From Dactylosporangium sucinum (lineage in GTDB: Bacteria > Actinomycetota > Actinomycetes > Mycobacteriales > Micromonosporaceae): DNA of 64,000 bases. The stretch covers positions 62,001 to 126,000 of the forward strand of contig NZ_BMPI01000003.1 in assembly GCF_014647515.1 (NCBI RefSeq). Reading direction: 5' to 3'. Of this stretch, positions 49,424 to 58,004 are shown piece after piece. Position 1 is the stretch's first letter; the number at the start of each line of letters is the position of its first letter. A program made the translations under genes and the position numbers. The notes below the pieces were generated by a model, which worked only from the letters and a program-made list of their open reading frames with translations, was not told where the DNA came from and searched no databases.

Positions 49424-51182
49424 TCCTGGCCCGGCAGGCGCTCGCCGACCACTTCGGCACCGGCAGCCCCAACGTCGCGCTGCTGGTCACGGCCCGCGAC
49501 GGTGACGTCGACGCGATCGCCGCGGCCGGCACCCGGCTCACCGGGGAGCTGCGCGCGTTCGCGGGCGTCGGCGACGCCTGGTCGTACTGGACCCGCGGCA
49601 ACCCCGAGACCCTGCGCAGCGCCGACCGCCGGCAGGCGCTCGTGCTGGCCTGGCTGCCCGGCAGCGCCGACGAGGTGCGCCGCGGCGTGCTGCCCGCGCT
49701 GACCCCGGCGTTCACCCGCGAGGACGCCGAGCTCACCGTCGTCGTCGGCGGCGGCGACGAGGTGTTCCGGCAGGTGATGCAGCAGGCCCGCCAGGACTTC
49801 CTCCGCGCCGAGCTGGTCATCCTCCCGCTCGTGGTGCTCATGCTGTGGTGGGTGTACCGCCGCGTCGCCGCCGCCCTGGTCACCCTCGGCATCGGCCTGT
49901 TCGCGGTCGCCGGCTCCCTCGCCCTCCTGCGCCTGGTCGTCGCGGCCGGCGTCGACGTCTCCACGTTCGCGTCGAACATCGCGCTGGCGATGGGCATCGG
50001 CCTCGGCGTCGACTACGGGCTCTTCATGATCTTCCGCTTCCGCGAGGAGCTGCCGCACGGCCCCGGCGCCGTCGGCCGGACGGTCCGCACCGCCGGGCGC
50101 ACCGTGGTCTTCAGCGGGGCCACCGTCGCCGCGTCCGTGGCCGTGCTGTTCGCGTTCCCGTTCCCGTTCCTCAGCTCCTTCGCGTGGGCCGGCCTCGCCG
50201 TCGTGCTCGCCGCCGTCGCCGTCGTGCTCGCCGCCGTCGCCGGCGCGGTCGTCGTGCTGCCGGCCGCCCTGGCGCTGCTCGGCCGGCGGGTCGACGCGGC
50301 CCCGCGGGCCGAGCGCTTCTGGGGCCGGGTCGCCGCGCGGGTGGTGCGCCGCCCGCTGCGCTACGGCGGCGTGGCCCTGGCGCTGCTCCTGCTGCTCGGC
50401 GCGCCGGTGCTGGGCATCCGGTTCGGCCTGCCCGACGACCGCGTGCTGCCCTCGTCTGCGCCGGTGCGCCAGCTGTACGACCAGATCCGCGCGGGGTTCG
50501 CCCAGGAGGAGGCCGACGCCGTGGGCTGACCGACTACCGCGACGGCGTCACGCGGCGCCTGCCGCTCGTCGCCGGCCTCATCGTCGCCGTCACGTTCGCG
50601 GTGCTGTTCCTCATGACCGGCAGCGTGGTCGCGCCGCTGAAGGCCGCCGTGCTCAACGCGTTGAGCCTGTCGGTCATGTTCGGCGCGCTCGTGTTCGTGT
50701 TCCAGCAGGGCAACCTCAGCGGCCTGCTGGGCTTCACGCCGACCGGGTCGATCGAGCCCAGCGTGCCGATCCTGATGTTCTGCATCGCCTACGGCCTCTC
50801 CATGGACTACGAGGTGTTCCTCCTGGCCCGGATCAAGGAGTCGTACGACCGCACGCGCGACCCGGTCGGCTCGGTGCCGGCCGGCATCGCGCGCAGCGCG
50901 CCGCTCGTCACCGCCGCGGCGGCCGTCATGGCGGTGTCCTTCGCGGCGTACGCGACCGGCCGCGTGGTCTTCCTCCAGCAGCTCGGCATCGGCATGGCCC
51001 TCGCGGTGCTCGTCGACGCGACCCTGATCCGCGGCCTGCTCGCCCCGGCCCTGATGCGCCCGGCCGGCCACGCCAACTGGTGGGCCCCGGCCCCGCTGCG
51101 CCGCCTGCACCGCCGCATCGGCCTCACCGAGAGCGACGGGGCGGCGCGGCCGGCGCTCGTCGGCCAGAATGCCGGATCATGA
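49424..51182 (+). pseudogene. MMPL/RND-family transporter gene, broken
   Basis: The plus frame has no start of its own. It begins inside the first extracellular part (ARQALADHFGTGSPNVALLV) and continues through helices and MGIGLGVDYGLFMIFRFREE to a stop at 50529. A second frame resumes with LTDYRDGVTRRLPLVAGLIV, FTPTGSIEPSVPILMFCIAY and GLSMDYEVFLLARIKE, up to 51182. The N-terminal helix and about 200 residues of the second extracellular loop are missing, and the frame changes by two at about 50525. An intact MMPL is usually about 700 residues. The partner TetR remnant is fused head to head at its 5' end. Confidence 0.85.
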
Positions 51183-51766
51183 CTCCGATCACCGCGATCG
51201 ACCTGACCGGCTTCGAGCAGGTCGACGAGCTCGCCTGGCGGGACGAGCACGGCACCGTCCTGACGCTGCACTTCTTCGACCTGCGCCCGGACCTGCCGGC
51301 GCCGCTGCACGACCTGCCCGCGTTGCAGGCCGGTCTCGCCCGGAACACGGCGGCGCAGGGCGCCGGGCTCATCGAGGCGGTCGGCGAGCCGGTCGACGGC
51401 ACCCCGGCCGTGCGGCAGCTCGTCAAGATCCCGCACTGGCAGGGCCACGGGCTGGTGTTCCTCGGCTCGTACATCCTTCCCAAGGCCACCTGCAGCGTGA
51501 TGTTCAAGCTGCAGGCGGCCGAGCTGGGCACGACCGGGTTCCGGGAAGCGTTGATCATGGGCCAGCTCGGGCCGGAGCACGCCTTCCTGCGCTCGCCGTA
51601 CGCACCCGAGCTGACCGGCGGGCTGCCGTTCCTCCAGGCCGACGACGAGCGGTACGACGCGATGTTCCCCGAGCATCCGCTCACCCTGGTCCGCGGGCTG
51701 CTACGCCGGCTGCTGCCGAGCGTCCGGCTCGACGAGGACTTCAAGGCGCTGCCGGCGTTCGAGTAG
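51179..51766 (+). CDS. Hypothetical protein (alpha+beta)
   Basis: A 195-residue soluble protein from ATG 51179 with alternating strands (AWRDEHGTVLTLHFFDLRPD, TPAVRQLVKIPHWQGHGLVF) and a C-terminal helix. It overlaps the broken MMPL gene by 4 bases. It resembles small actinobacterial proteins of unknown role near transporters, and I cannot name a family. Its last 66 bases overlap the 3' end of the convergent MFS gene. No strong Shine-Dalgarno is visible. Confidence 0.68.
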   Translation: MTPITAIDLTGFEQVDELAWRDEHGTVLTLHFFDLRPDLPAPLHDLPALQAGLARNTAAQGAGLIEAVGEPVDGTPAVRQLVKIPHWQGHGLVFLGSYILPKATCSVMFKLQAAELGTTGFREALIMGQLGPEHAFLRSPYAPELTGGLPFLQADDERYDAMFPEHPLTLVRGLLRRLLPSVRLDEDFKALPAFE

Positions 51767-53020
51767 CAGCCCGCCGGCGGCGCCGCCGAGGGCGAGCGCC
51801 GCCATCAGGCCGCACACCGGCGCGGCGCCGCCCGCGAACGCGGCGCCTGCCGCGGCGACGCCGAACGCGCCGCCGAGCTGGCGGAGCGTGCTGAACGTGC
51901 CCGACGCCTTGGCCATCTCCGGCGGCGCGACCCGGCTCACCACGGCCCGGGTCGCCGCCGGGACGGCGAGCGTGATGCCGAGGCCCATCAGCGCGGGCGC
52001 CGCGACCGGGAACGTCGGCGCGGCCGCCAGCCAGCCGAGGGCGGCCGCGAGGACCATGCCGCCGGCGGCGATGAGCGAGCGCTCGCCGAAGCGGTCCGCC
52101 CAGGCGCCGGCCCGCGGGGCGAGCAGCAGCGGCGCCACGCCGATCGGCAGGAGACGCAGTCCCGCCGAGAGTGGGCTCTGGCCGTACGACTCCTGCCACA
52201 TCTGGGCCAGGAAGAAGATGGCACCCGTGAGCGCCGCGTTGACGAAGAAGATCGCGACGTTGCCCGCCGCGAACGGGCGGGAGCGGAACAGCCGCAGCGG
52301 CAGCATCGGCGCCGCCGCCCGCCGCTCCCACAGCACGAACGCCACCGCGCCGGCGAGCCCGGCCGCGGCCGCGATCGGTTCGCCGCGCACGAGCGACCAG
52401 GTGAGCCCGAACGCCGCGACGGCCGCGAGGACCAGGCCGGGCAGGTCGATCCTGGCCGGTGCGCCGCGGTGCTCGGCGGTGCGGGTCAGGACGAGGGGGA
52501 TCGCGGCCAGCCCGACCGGCAGGTTCAGCCAGAAGATCCACTCCCAGGCCAGCCCCTGGGCGACCGCGCCGCCGACGACCGGTCCGACGACCGCGGCCAG
52601 GCCGGTCACCCCGCCGTACACCCCGGTCGCCCAGCCGCGCCGCTCCGGCGGGAACGCGGCGTTGAGCGTGGCCAGGGCGAGCGGCATGATCACCGCGGCG
52701 CCGGCGCCCTGGACGGCCCGGGCCGCGATGAGGGCGCCGGCCGACGGCGCCAGTGCGCACGCCGCCGACGCGGCCGTGAACAGGCCGAGGCCGGCCGCGA
52801 ACATCCGGCGCCGGCCGAACCGGTCGCCCAGTGCCGCGCCGGTCAGCAGCAGGACGGCGAAACTGAGCGTGTAGGCGTTGACGGTCCACTCGAGCTCGGC
52901 GAGCGAGGCGCCGAGGTCGCGGCGGATACTGCTGAGCGCGGTGGCCACGACGAGCATGTCGAGCACGACCATGAATGACGCGGCTGAGCTGAGCCCGAGG
53001 GCCCATCGCTGTGTTCTCAT
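51701..53020 (-). CDS. MFS drug exporter, DHA2 (EmrB/QacA) type
   Basis: The 439-residue protein has about 14 hydrophobic segments. It shows motif A GALGDRFGRRRMFAAGL after helix 2, motif C-like GVTGLAAVVGPVVGGAVAQ in helix 5, and WEWIFWLNLPVGLAA, all typical of 14-helix DHA2 exporters. I chose ATG 53020 because the upstream in-frame GTG region shows no membrane signal. The gene is divergent from an ECF sigma factor gene (49 bases between starts). Its 3' end overlaps the convergent hypothetical gene by 66 bases. Substrates are probably toxic organics. Confidence 0.88.
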   Translation of the reverse strand: MRTQRWALGLSSAASFMVVLDMLVVATALSSIRRDLGASLAELEWTVNAYTLSFAVLLLTGAALGDRFGRRRMFAAGLGLFTAASAACALAPSAGALIAARAVQGAGAAVIMPLALATLNAAFPPERRGWATGVYGGVTGLAAVVGPVVGGAVAQGLAWEWIFWLNLPVGLAAIPLVLTRTAEHRGAPARIDLPGLVLAAVAAFGLTWSLVRGEPIAAAAGLAGAVAFVLWERRAAAPMLPLRLFRSRPFAAGNVAIFFVNAALTGAIFFLAQMWQESYGQSPLSAGLRLLPIGVAPLLLAPRAGAWADRFGERSLIAAGGMVLAAALGWLAAAPTFPVAAPALMGLGITLAVPAATRAVVSRVAPPEMAKASGTFSTLRQLGGAFGVAAAGAAFAGGAAPVCGLMAALALGGAAGGLLLERRQRLEVLVEPDARQQPA

Positions 53021-53069
53021 GCCCGTGCAGACACCGCCGCGACGGTTTTCCGGTCGCCGCGGTGTCAGC

Positions 53070-54032
53070 ATGGTGGTGATGAACGCTGAGCTGGTGGCCC
53101 GGGCGCGGGCGGGGGACGGGGCCGCGTTCGGTGCGCTCGTCGAGCCGTACCGCCGGGAGCTGTACGTACACTGCTACCGCATGCTGGGATCGGTCCAGGA
53201 CGCCGAGGACGTGCTCCAGGAGACGCTCACCGCGGCGTGGCGCGGCCTCGACGGCTTCGCCGGACGGTCGTCGGTGCGCACGTGGCTGTACCGCATCGCG
53301 ACCAACCGCTGCCTCAACTCGGTGCGCGACGCGTCGCGCCGGCCGGTGTCGGTGTTCCCGCCGGACGTCGTGCCGCCGACGCCGACCCGCATGGCCGAGC
53401 CGCTGTGGGTGCAGCCGGTCCCCGACGCGCTGCTGCCCGAGGCGCTCGCCGAGTCGCGGGAGGCCGTCTCGCTCGCGTTCATCACCGCGGTACAACTGAT
53501 GCCTGCGCGCCAGCGGGCGGTGCTCGTGCTGCGCGACGTGCTCGGGTTCCGCGCGGCCGAGGTCGCCGACCTGCTCGACACCACCGAGGACGCGGTGAAC
53601 GCCGCCCTGCGCCGCGCCCGGTCGGTGCTGCCCGCCCCGCCCGCCGAGCGCCCCGGCACCGCCCGCGAGCAGGCCGCCGCGGGCCGGTTCGCCGAGGCGA
53701 TCGAGAGCGGCGACGTCGACGCGGTGGTGTCGCTGCTCACCGACGACGCCTGGCTCACGATGCCGCCGGCGCCGCACCAGTACCAGGGCCGGGCGGCGAT
53801 CGCCGACTTCCTCCGCCGCGTGGGCTTCCGCAACGGCCGCCGCTACCGGCTGGTCCCGGTGGGCGCGAACGGCCAGCCGGCCTTCGGCGCCTACATCCGC
53901 GAGGGCGACGACCCGGCCTGGCACGCCCACGGCCTGCTCGTGGTGACGGTGGCGGGCGACGCGGTGAGCGCCTTCACCCGCTTCATGGACAACGCGGTCC
54001 TGCCCTGGTTCGACCTGCCCGCACGTCTCTAG
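53070..54032 (+). CDS. ECF sigma factor with SnoaL-like C-terminal domain
   Basis: The 320-residue protein resembles the one at 32223-33221. Region 2 has HCYRMLGSVQDAEDVLQETL and RTWLYRIATNRCLNSV, region 4 has LVLRDVLGFRAAEVADLLDT, and the C-terminal NTF2/SnoaL-like domain (about 200-315) has DDAWLTMPPAPHQYQGRAAI. ATG 53079 is an alternative start. Divergent from the MFS exporter with a 49-base intergenic region, it may drive that exporter. The 3' end overlaps a PPOX remnant on the other strand. Confidence 0.88.
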   Translation: MVVMNAELVARARAGDGAAFGALVEPYRRELYVHCYRMLGSVQDAEDVLQETLTAAWRGLDGFAGRSSVRTWLYRIATNRCLNSVRDASRRPVSVFPPDVVPPTPTRMAEPLWVQPVPDALLPEALAESREAVSLAFITAVQLMPARQRAVLVLRDVLGFRAAEVADLLDTTEDAVNAALRRARSVLPAPPAERPGTAREQAAAGRFAEAIESGDVDAVVSLLTDDAWLTMPPAPHQYQGRAAIADFLRRVGFRNGRRYRLVPVGANGQPAFGAYIREGDDPAWHAHGLLVVTVAGDAVSAFTRFMDNAVLPWFDLPARL

Positions 54033-54178
54033 ATCAGGGGTTGGTTGCGAAGCGCGTTGACCACGGACGTCGACGGCTCGCCGTCCGGCCGCATCGTCAC
54101 CAGCACGGCCAGCCAGTGCTCGCGCGCGCCCAACTCGGCCACCCGCCGAAGCCCGTCCTCGATCCCCGTTACGCCGCC
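54029..54178 (-). pseudogene. PPOX-class (F420/flavin) oxidoreductase fragment
   Basis: In the minus frame ending TAG at 54029 about 48 residues read like the first strand pair of a pyridoxamine-oxidase-like barrel: GLRRVAELGAREHWLAVLVT, then MRPDGEPSTSVVNALRNQ, then a stop. There is no start codon upstream before the MarR gene and the remaining 80-100 residues of the domain are missing. It is a leftover of a deleted gene. Confidence 0.55.
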
Positions 54179-54213
54179 ACGATACGCCGGTTGCCGGTGA
54201 CGGGCGGCGGCCG

Positions 54214-54639
54214 CTAGGAGTCCGCGATCTTCACCAGGGCCGCGCGCAGGCGGGCCAGGTCGTCGGCGCCGAGCAGGGCCGCGAAGTCCTCGTCCACGGC
54301 GGACATCGCGGCCGGGGCCGCGGCCAGGAACGCGGTGCCGCGGGGGCTCAGCGCGGCGACCACGGCCCGCTGGTCGCCCGGGTCCGGACGGGTCGCCAGG
54401 TAGCCGAGGGATTCCAGCTCGCGGACCAGCCGGCCGGCCATCTGGCGGGTCATCCCGGCCTTGGCCGCCAGGTCGGTGATCCGCATCTCCGCGTCCTCGG
54501 CCAGCGCCGTGAGCACCGGGACGTGGCCGAGGCGGACGTCCGCGTAGCCGCTCGCCTGGAGCCGGGCCAGCGACGCCGCCTGGGCGCGGCGGTGGGCATG
54601 CAGCAGCAGCCGGCCGATCGGCAGATCATCGTCGGGCAT
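54214..54639 (-). CDS. MarR family transcriptional regulator
   Basis: The 141-residue regulator has winged-helix core RITDLAAKAGMTRQMAGRLV (about 52-71) and wing TRPDPGDQRAVVAALSPRG. It is divergent from a small cupin gene with 47 AT-rich bases and clear dyads between the starts, which marks that gene as its target. Confidence 0.9.
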   Translation of the reverse strand: MPDDDLPIGRLLLHAHRRAQAASLARLQASGYADVRLGHVPVLTALAEDAEMRITDLAAKAGMTRQMAGRLVRELESLGYLATRPDPGDQRAVVAALSPRGTAFLAAAPAAMSAVDEDFAALLGADDLARLRAALVKIADS

Positions 54640-54686
54640 ACGAAACCCCGTTTACAAAATGAGAAACCTGGTTTAGTTTCTCTCCC
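54640..54686. promoter_or_regulatory. Divergent operator region for MarR and cupin genes
   Basis: GAGAAAC (54661-54667) and GTTTCTC (54676-54682) are perfect inverted arms with an 8-base spacer. AAACCTGGTTT (54664-54674) is a nested palindrome and AAACCCCGTTT (54643-54653) is a second related dyad. Two MarR dimers could bind, one over each promoter. Confidence 0.6.
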
Positions 54687-55070
54687 ATGACTTCCGCAGT
54701 GAGTATCGTGCGTGCGGCCGACGCGCCGCGCTTCGAGTTCGGCGGCGCGCGGTTCACCGTGTTCGCCGGCCCGTCCAACGGCTCCGCGCAGCAGTGCGTC
54801 TGGCGCCTCACCGTGCCCGCCGGGCGCGACTCCACCCCGCACACCATCGACCGTGACGAGGTGTTCATCGTTCTGTCCGGGCAGGTCCGCGTCACGCCGG
54901 ACGGCGACCTGCTCGGCCCCGGCGACTCGGCGGTCGTCCCGGCCGGGGCGCCGATCGCCGTGGCCAACCCGACCGGCGAGCCGGCGGAGGTGTACGTCGC
55001 GCTGCCGGCCGGCTTCACCGCCTACGGGGCCGACGGGGCGGTGATCGGCACGCCGCCCTGGGCCGCCTGA
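54687..55070 (+). CDS. Small cupin-fold protein
   Basis: A 127-residue cupin with motif 1-like TPHTIDRDEVFIVLSGQVRV (His and Glu partly kept) and motif 2 GPGDSAVVPAGAPIAVANP, where the usual final metal His is absent. Metal binding is therefore doubtful, and it may act as a binding protein or isomerase. Divergent from the MarR gene, with shared operators. The 3' end overlaps the AraC gene by 49 bases. Confidence 0.85.
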   Translation: MTSAVSIVRAADAPRFEFGGARFTVFAGPSNGSAQQCVWRLTVPAGRDSTPHTIDRDEVFIVLSGQVRVTPDGDLLGPGDSAVVPAGAPIAVANPTGEPAEVYVALPAGFTAYGADGAVIGTPPWAA

Positions 55071-55849
55071 GCCGCGTACGCGCCCGGCGTCACGCCGAGG
55101 TGGCGCCGGAAGTGGCGGTGCAGGTGGGCCTGGTCGTGGAAGCCGGCCAGCGCCGCCGCCTCGGCCGGCCGCGCGCCGGACAGCAGTAGCCGGCGGGCGT
55201 GCTCGATGCGCCGGCTCACGAGGTACCGATGGGGCGGCAGGCCGAACGTGGACGTGAACGCGCGGACCAGGTGGCCAGGGTGGCTGCCCAGCAGGGATCC
55301 GGCTTCCCGCAGGGTGATTCCCTCGGCGGTACGGGCATCGAGCAGCTCGCGCAGGCCGTCCGCCAGGCGACGGGGCAGCGGTACCGCCGGATCGGCGTGA
55401 TGCCGGTCCAGATGCGCCTGCAATCGGCCGCGGATGAGGGCGAGCCGGCTCTCGGCCTCCAACTCGTCGCCGGGGCGCAATGCCTCGTGCAGCTGGTGGA
55501 TGCGCCGGCGCAGCAGCGGGTCGTCGAAGCCGGGGTGGTCCACGGCCGCCCCGGCCAGGCGGGTGTCGAGGATGTCGGGCTCGAGGTACACGACCCGCTT
55601 GCGGAACCCGCGGTCGGTCGCGGCGCGGCCGTTGTGCGGCACGTTCGGCGGCAGGATGGTGACGCTCGCGCCGGCCGCGCCGCGGCGGTGGCGGTCGAGG
55701 TCGAAGCGGATCGCGCCGTCGTCGACGATGAGCAGCGTCCAGGCGTCGTGGACGTGCAGCGGATACGCGTGGTCGACGAAGTGCGCGTGGAACACCTCGG
55801 TGACGCCGGGGACCGTCGGGCGCCAGGCCGTGACCAGCTCGGTGGTCAT
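55022..55849 (-). CDS. AraC family transcriptional regulator
   Basis: The 275-residue protein has an N-terminal cupin-like ligand domain (HAYPLHVHDAWTLLIVDDGA, LPPNVPHNGRA) and a C-terminal pair of HTH motifs (ITLREAGSLLGSHPGHLVRA and AAALAGFHDQAHLHRHFRRH, followed by GVTPGAY). I use ATG 55849; ATG 55864 is also in frame. TGTAC-5 bases-GTACA (55849-55863) overlaps the start and may be an autoregulatory site. It is divergent from the DUF2000 gene, its possible target. Confidence 0.88.
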   Translation of the reverse strand: MTTELVTAWRPTVPGVTEVFHAHFVDHAYPLHVHDAWTLLIVDDGAIRFDLDRHRRGAAGASVTILPPNVPHNGRAATDRGFRKRVVYLEPDILDTRLAGAAVDHPGFDDPLLRRRIHQLHEALRPGDELEAESRLALIRGRLQAHLDRHHADPAVPLPRRLADGLRELLDARTAEGITLREAGSLLGSHPGHLVRAFTSTFGLPPHRYLVSRRIEHARRLLLSGARPAEAAALAGFHDQAHLHRHFRRHLGVTPGAYAAQAAQGGVPITAPSAP

Positions 55850-55899
55850 GTACACAACGTACAAGACGGGCCCGCTCGCGCGAGGGCACCGTGAGGTGC

Positions 55900-56316
55900 A
55901 TGACCTCCTCCTTTCCCACCAAGATCGCCGTACTGCTCCGCGACGACCTGGCGGTCTGGCAGCGGCTCAACGTCACCGCATTCGTCGTCAGCGGTATCGC
56001 GGGCACCCAGCCCTCGCTGCTCGGTTCGGACTACTCGGACGCGGACGGCACCCCGTACCTGCCGATGTTCGGTCAGCCGGTGATGATCTTCGAGGGTGCC
56101 TTCGAGACGCTTCGCGCGGCACACGCGCGGGCCGTCGAGCGGGGCGTCGCGTGTGCAGTTTTCACGGAGGAGCTCTTCAAGACCGGCAACGACGACGACA
56201 ATCGCGCGGCCGTCCGGGCGGTGCCGCGCGCTGAGCTGCGGCTCGTCGGACTCGCCGTGCACGGGCCGAAAAACTCCGTGGACCGGATCCTGAAAGGGGC
56301 CCGACTGCACGGTTAG
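55900..56316 (+). CDS. DUF2000 family protein
   Basis: The 138-residue protein contains the DUF2000 pattern KIAVLLRDDLAVWQRLNVTA followed by DADGTPYLPMFGQPVMIFEG and a C-terminal LRLVGLAVHGPKNSVDRILKG. The fold is a peptidyl-tRNA-hydrolase-2-like alpha/beta domain with unknown activity. AGGTGC precedes ATG 55900. It is divergent from the AraC-type regulator and is followed after 1 base by the condensation-type gene, so the latter may be in the same transcript. Confidence 0.85.
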   Translation: MTSSFPTKIAVLLRDDLAVWQRLNVTAFVVSGIAGTQPSLLGSDYSDADGTPYLPMFGQPVMIFEGAFETLRAAHARAVERGVACAVFTEELFKTGNDDDNRAAVRAVPRAELRLVGLAVHGPKNSVDRILKGARLHG

Positions 56317-56317
56317 T

Positions 56318-57685
56318 ATGCGGCTGCCCACCCCACGCGAGGAGGCCGCCATCGTCGAGCGTCTGGAGGTCCCGTTCGAGGGGGACGGCGCCGGTCGCGG
56401 CCCGCTCTCGTGGGGCCAGATCGAGAGCTGGAACGCGATCCGCACGCTCGGCCACTGGATGCCGCTGGGCGGCGCGGTGGAACTGGAGCCCGGCACGACG
56501 CTCGAGGACGTGCTCGACGAGCTGCGCTGGCACATGTGCCGGCACGTGACGCTGCGGACGCTGCTGCGGTTCGACGGGGAGACGCCGACGCAGGAGGTCT
56601 TCGGCTCCGGCTCGCTGACGGTCCTGGTCTATGACGACCTCGACGTCGGCTCGGTCGTGGACGCGTACCGCGACCGCCCGCTCGACTTCGCCGTCGAGTG
56701 GCCGATCCGCGCCGCCGTGATCCGGCGCGACGGCGAGCCCACGCACCTGGTGGCGCTGCTGTCACACTTCGCGACCGACGGGGCTGGCGCGCAGATCATG
56801 CTCCGCGAGGTGCGGGAGCGGCCGGCGACGCCCGTCGAGGGGCTGGCGCCGCTCGCGCAGGCGCGCTGGCAGGAGTCGCCGGCCGGGCGCCGGCAGAACA
56901 CGGGCGCGCAGCGGCACTTCGAGGCGGTCCTGCGGGCGATGCCGCCGGTGCGGTTCCCCGTGCCCGCGGCGCCGGCCAGCCCGCGGTACTGGCGGGGCGT
57001 CCTCGACTCGGTGGCCCTGGACCTGGCCCTGCGCGTGCTCACCGCGCGGCTGGACGTGGACCCGGCGGCGACGCTGCTCGCGGTGTTCGCCGCGGCGGTC
57101 GGCGAGACCTCGGGCCTCACGCCGGTCGTGGTGCGGCCGGTGGTGAGCAACCGCTTCCGCGCCGGCCTGGCCGGCGTGGTGTGCACGGCGACGCAGGCCG
57201 GCCTGTGCCTGATCGACACGTCCGGTCCGTTCGACGAGGTCGTGGACCGGGCGCGGCGGGCGGCGCTGTCCGGGTTCAAGCACGCGTACTTCGACCAGCG
57301 CGACCTGTGGGCGTCGGTCACCCGGATCGGTGCCGAGCGAGGCTCCGAACTGCAGATCGGCTGCTTCCTGAACGACCGCCGCGGCGCGGTGCCGATGGAC
57401 TCGCCGTCGCTCGACGACCTGCCGCCGTCGCTCGACGACCTGCCGCCGTCGCTCGCCGACCTGCCGCCGTCGTCGTTCACCTGGATCACGCGCCAGGACC
57501 ATCCCGGCTTGGAGCCGCTGATCCTCGACGTGGAGTCGCTCGCCGAGGGCCTGCGGCTGACCGTGCACACCGACACGCGGTGGGTCGCGCCGGCCGACTC
57601 CGAGCGGCTGTTGTGGGCGATGGAGGAGATCGCGCTGCGGGAGTGTCCACCTTCGCCGGCGCCCGTTCGCCCCTTGGGTGAATGA
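56318..57685 (+). CDS. Stand-alone condensation-domain-like acyltransferase
   Basis: The 455-residue protein has the chloramphenicol-acetyltransferase-like double fold of NRPS condensation domains: LSWGQIESWNAI near residue 30, and the active-site motif SHFATDG (about 148-154), the HHxxxDG motif with its first His replaced by Ser but the catalytic second His kept. Later blocks include VVVRPVVSNRFR and a DFG-like region. No adenylation or carrier domain follows. It could be a free-standing ester/amide-forming enzyme or a PapA-like acyltransferase. A PSLDDLP tripled peptide (about 362-385) comes from a 21-bp tandem repeat. It starts 1 base after the DUF2000 stop. Confidence 0.8.
   Translation: MRLPTPREEAAIVERLEVPFEGDGAGRGPLSWGQIESWNAIRTLGHWMPLGGAVELEPGTTLEDVLDELRWHMCRHVTLRTLLRFDGETPTQEVFGSGSLTVLVYDDLDVGSVVDAYRDRPLDFAVEWPIRAAVIRRDGEPTHLVALLSHFATDGAGAQIMLREVRERPATPVEGLAPLAQARWQESPAGRRQNTGAQRHFEAVLRAMPPVRFPVPAAPASPRYWRGVLDSVALDLALRVLTARLDVDPAATLLAVFAAAVGETSGLTPVVVRPVVSNRFRAGLAGVVCTATQAGLCLIDTSGPFDEVVDRARRAALSGFKHAYFDQRDLWASVTRIGAERGSELQIGCFLNDRRGAVPMDSPSLDDLPPSLDDLPPSLADLPPSSFTWITRQDHPGLEPLILDVESLAEGLRLTVHTDTRWVAPADSERLLWAMEEIALRECPPSPAPVRPLGE
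57400..57473. repeat. 21-bp tandem repeat within the condensation-like gene
   Basis: The unit CCGCCGTCGCTCGACGACCT plus one base is repeated about 3.3 times with one substitution. It encodes PSLDDLP, PSLDDLP, PSLADLP in frame. The units are nearly identical at the DNA level, so the expansion is recent. Confidence 0.8.
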
Positions 57686-57756
57686 CCCGCGGGCCTGGCT
57701 CCTGGTGACGGCCCGCCACCGCGCCGCGGACCTGATCCGCCGGGAGACCGGCGCAT
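57661..57756 (+). pseudogene. ECF sigma factor region-2 fragment
   Basis: A frame overlapping the condensation gene stop encodes APWVNDPRAWLLVTARHRAA and then DLIRRETGAY, which is sigma region 2.3-2.4 of an ECF factor (usual form PRAWLLTVARNRAVDLLRRE). Nothing before or after it resembles the rest of a sigma factor. It is a short remnant left by deletion. Between 57757 and 58004 I see no gene. Confidence 0.5.
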
Positions 57757-58004
57757 ACCTAGTCCTGCAGGCCGTCGCGACGCCCGGGCAAGGAGGCCCC
57801 TGTCTCGTCGAGATCCCCGGCCGCGTCTCCTACCAGGAGTCCGCGACCGTCGCCCCCGACGAGACACGGCACGGCGCTCACCCCGCCGGCCCCGCTGTTC
57901 CCACCTCCGGACGGGATCGCGTCGCCCTCGTCCTCGGGCTCGGTGCCGTTGTCGCCCTCGCGCGGCGACGACGTCCTGCGCACGTCGCTGACCGGTCGGG
58001 GCGG

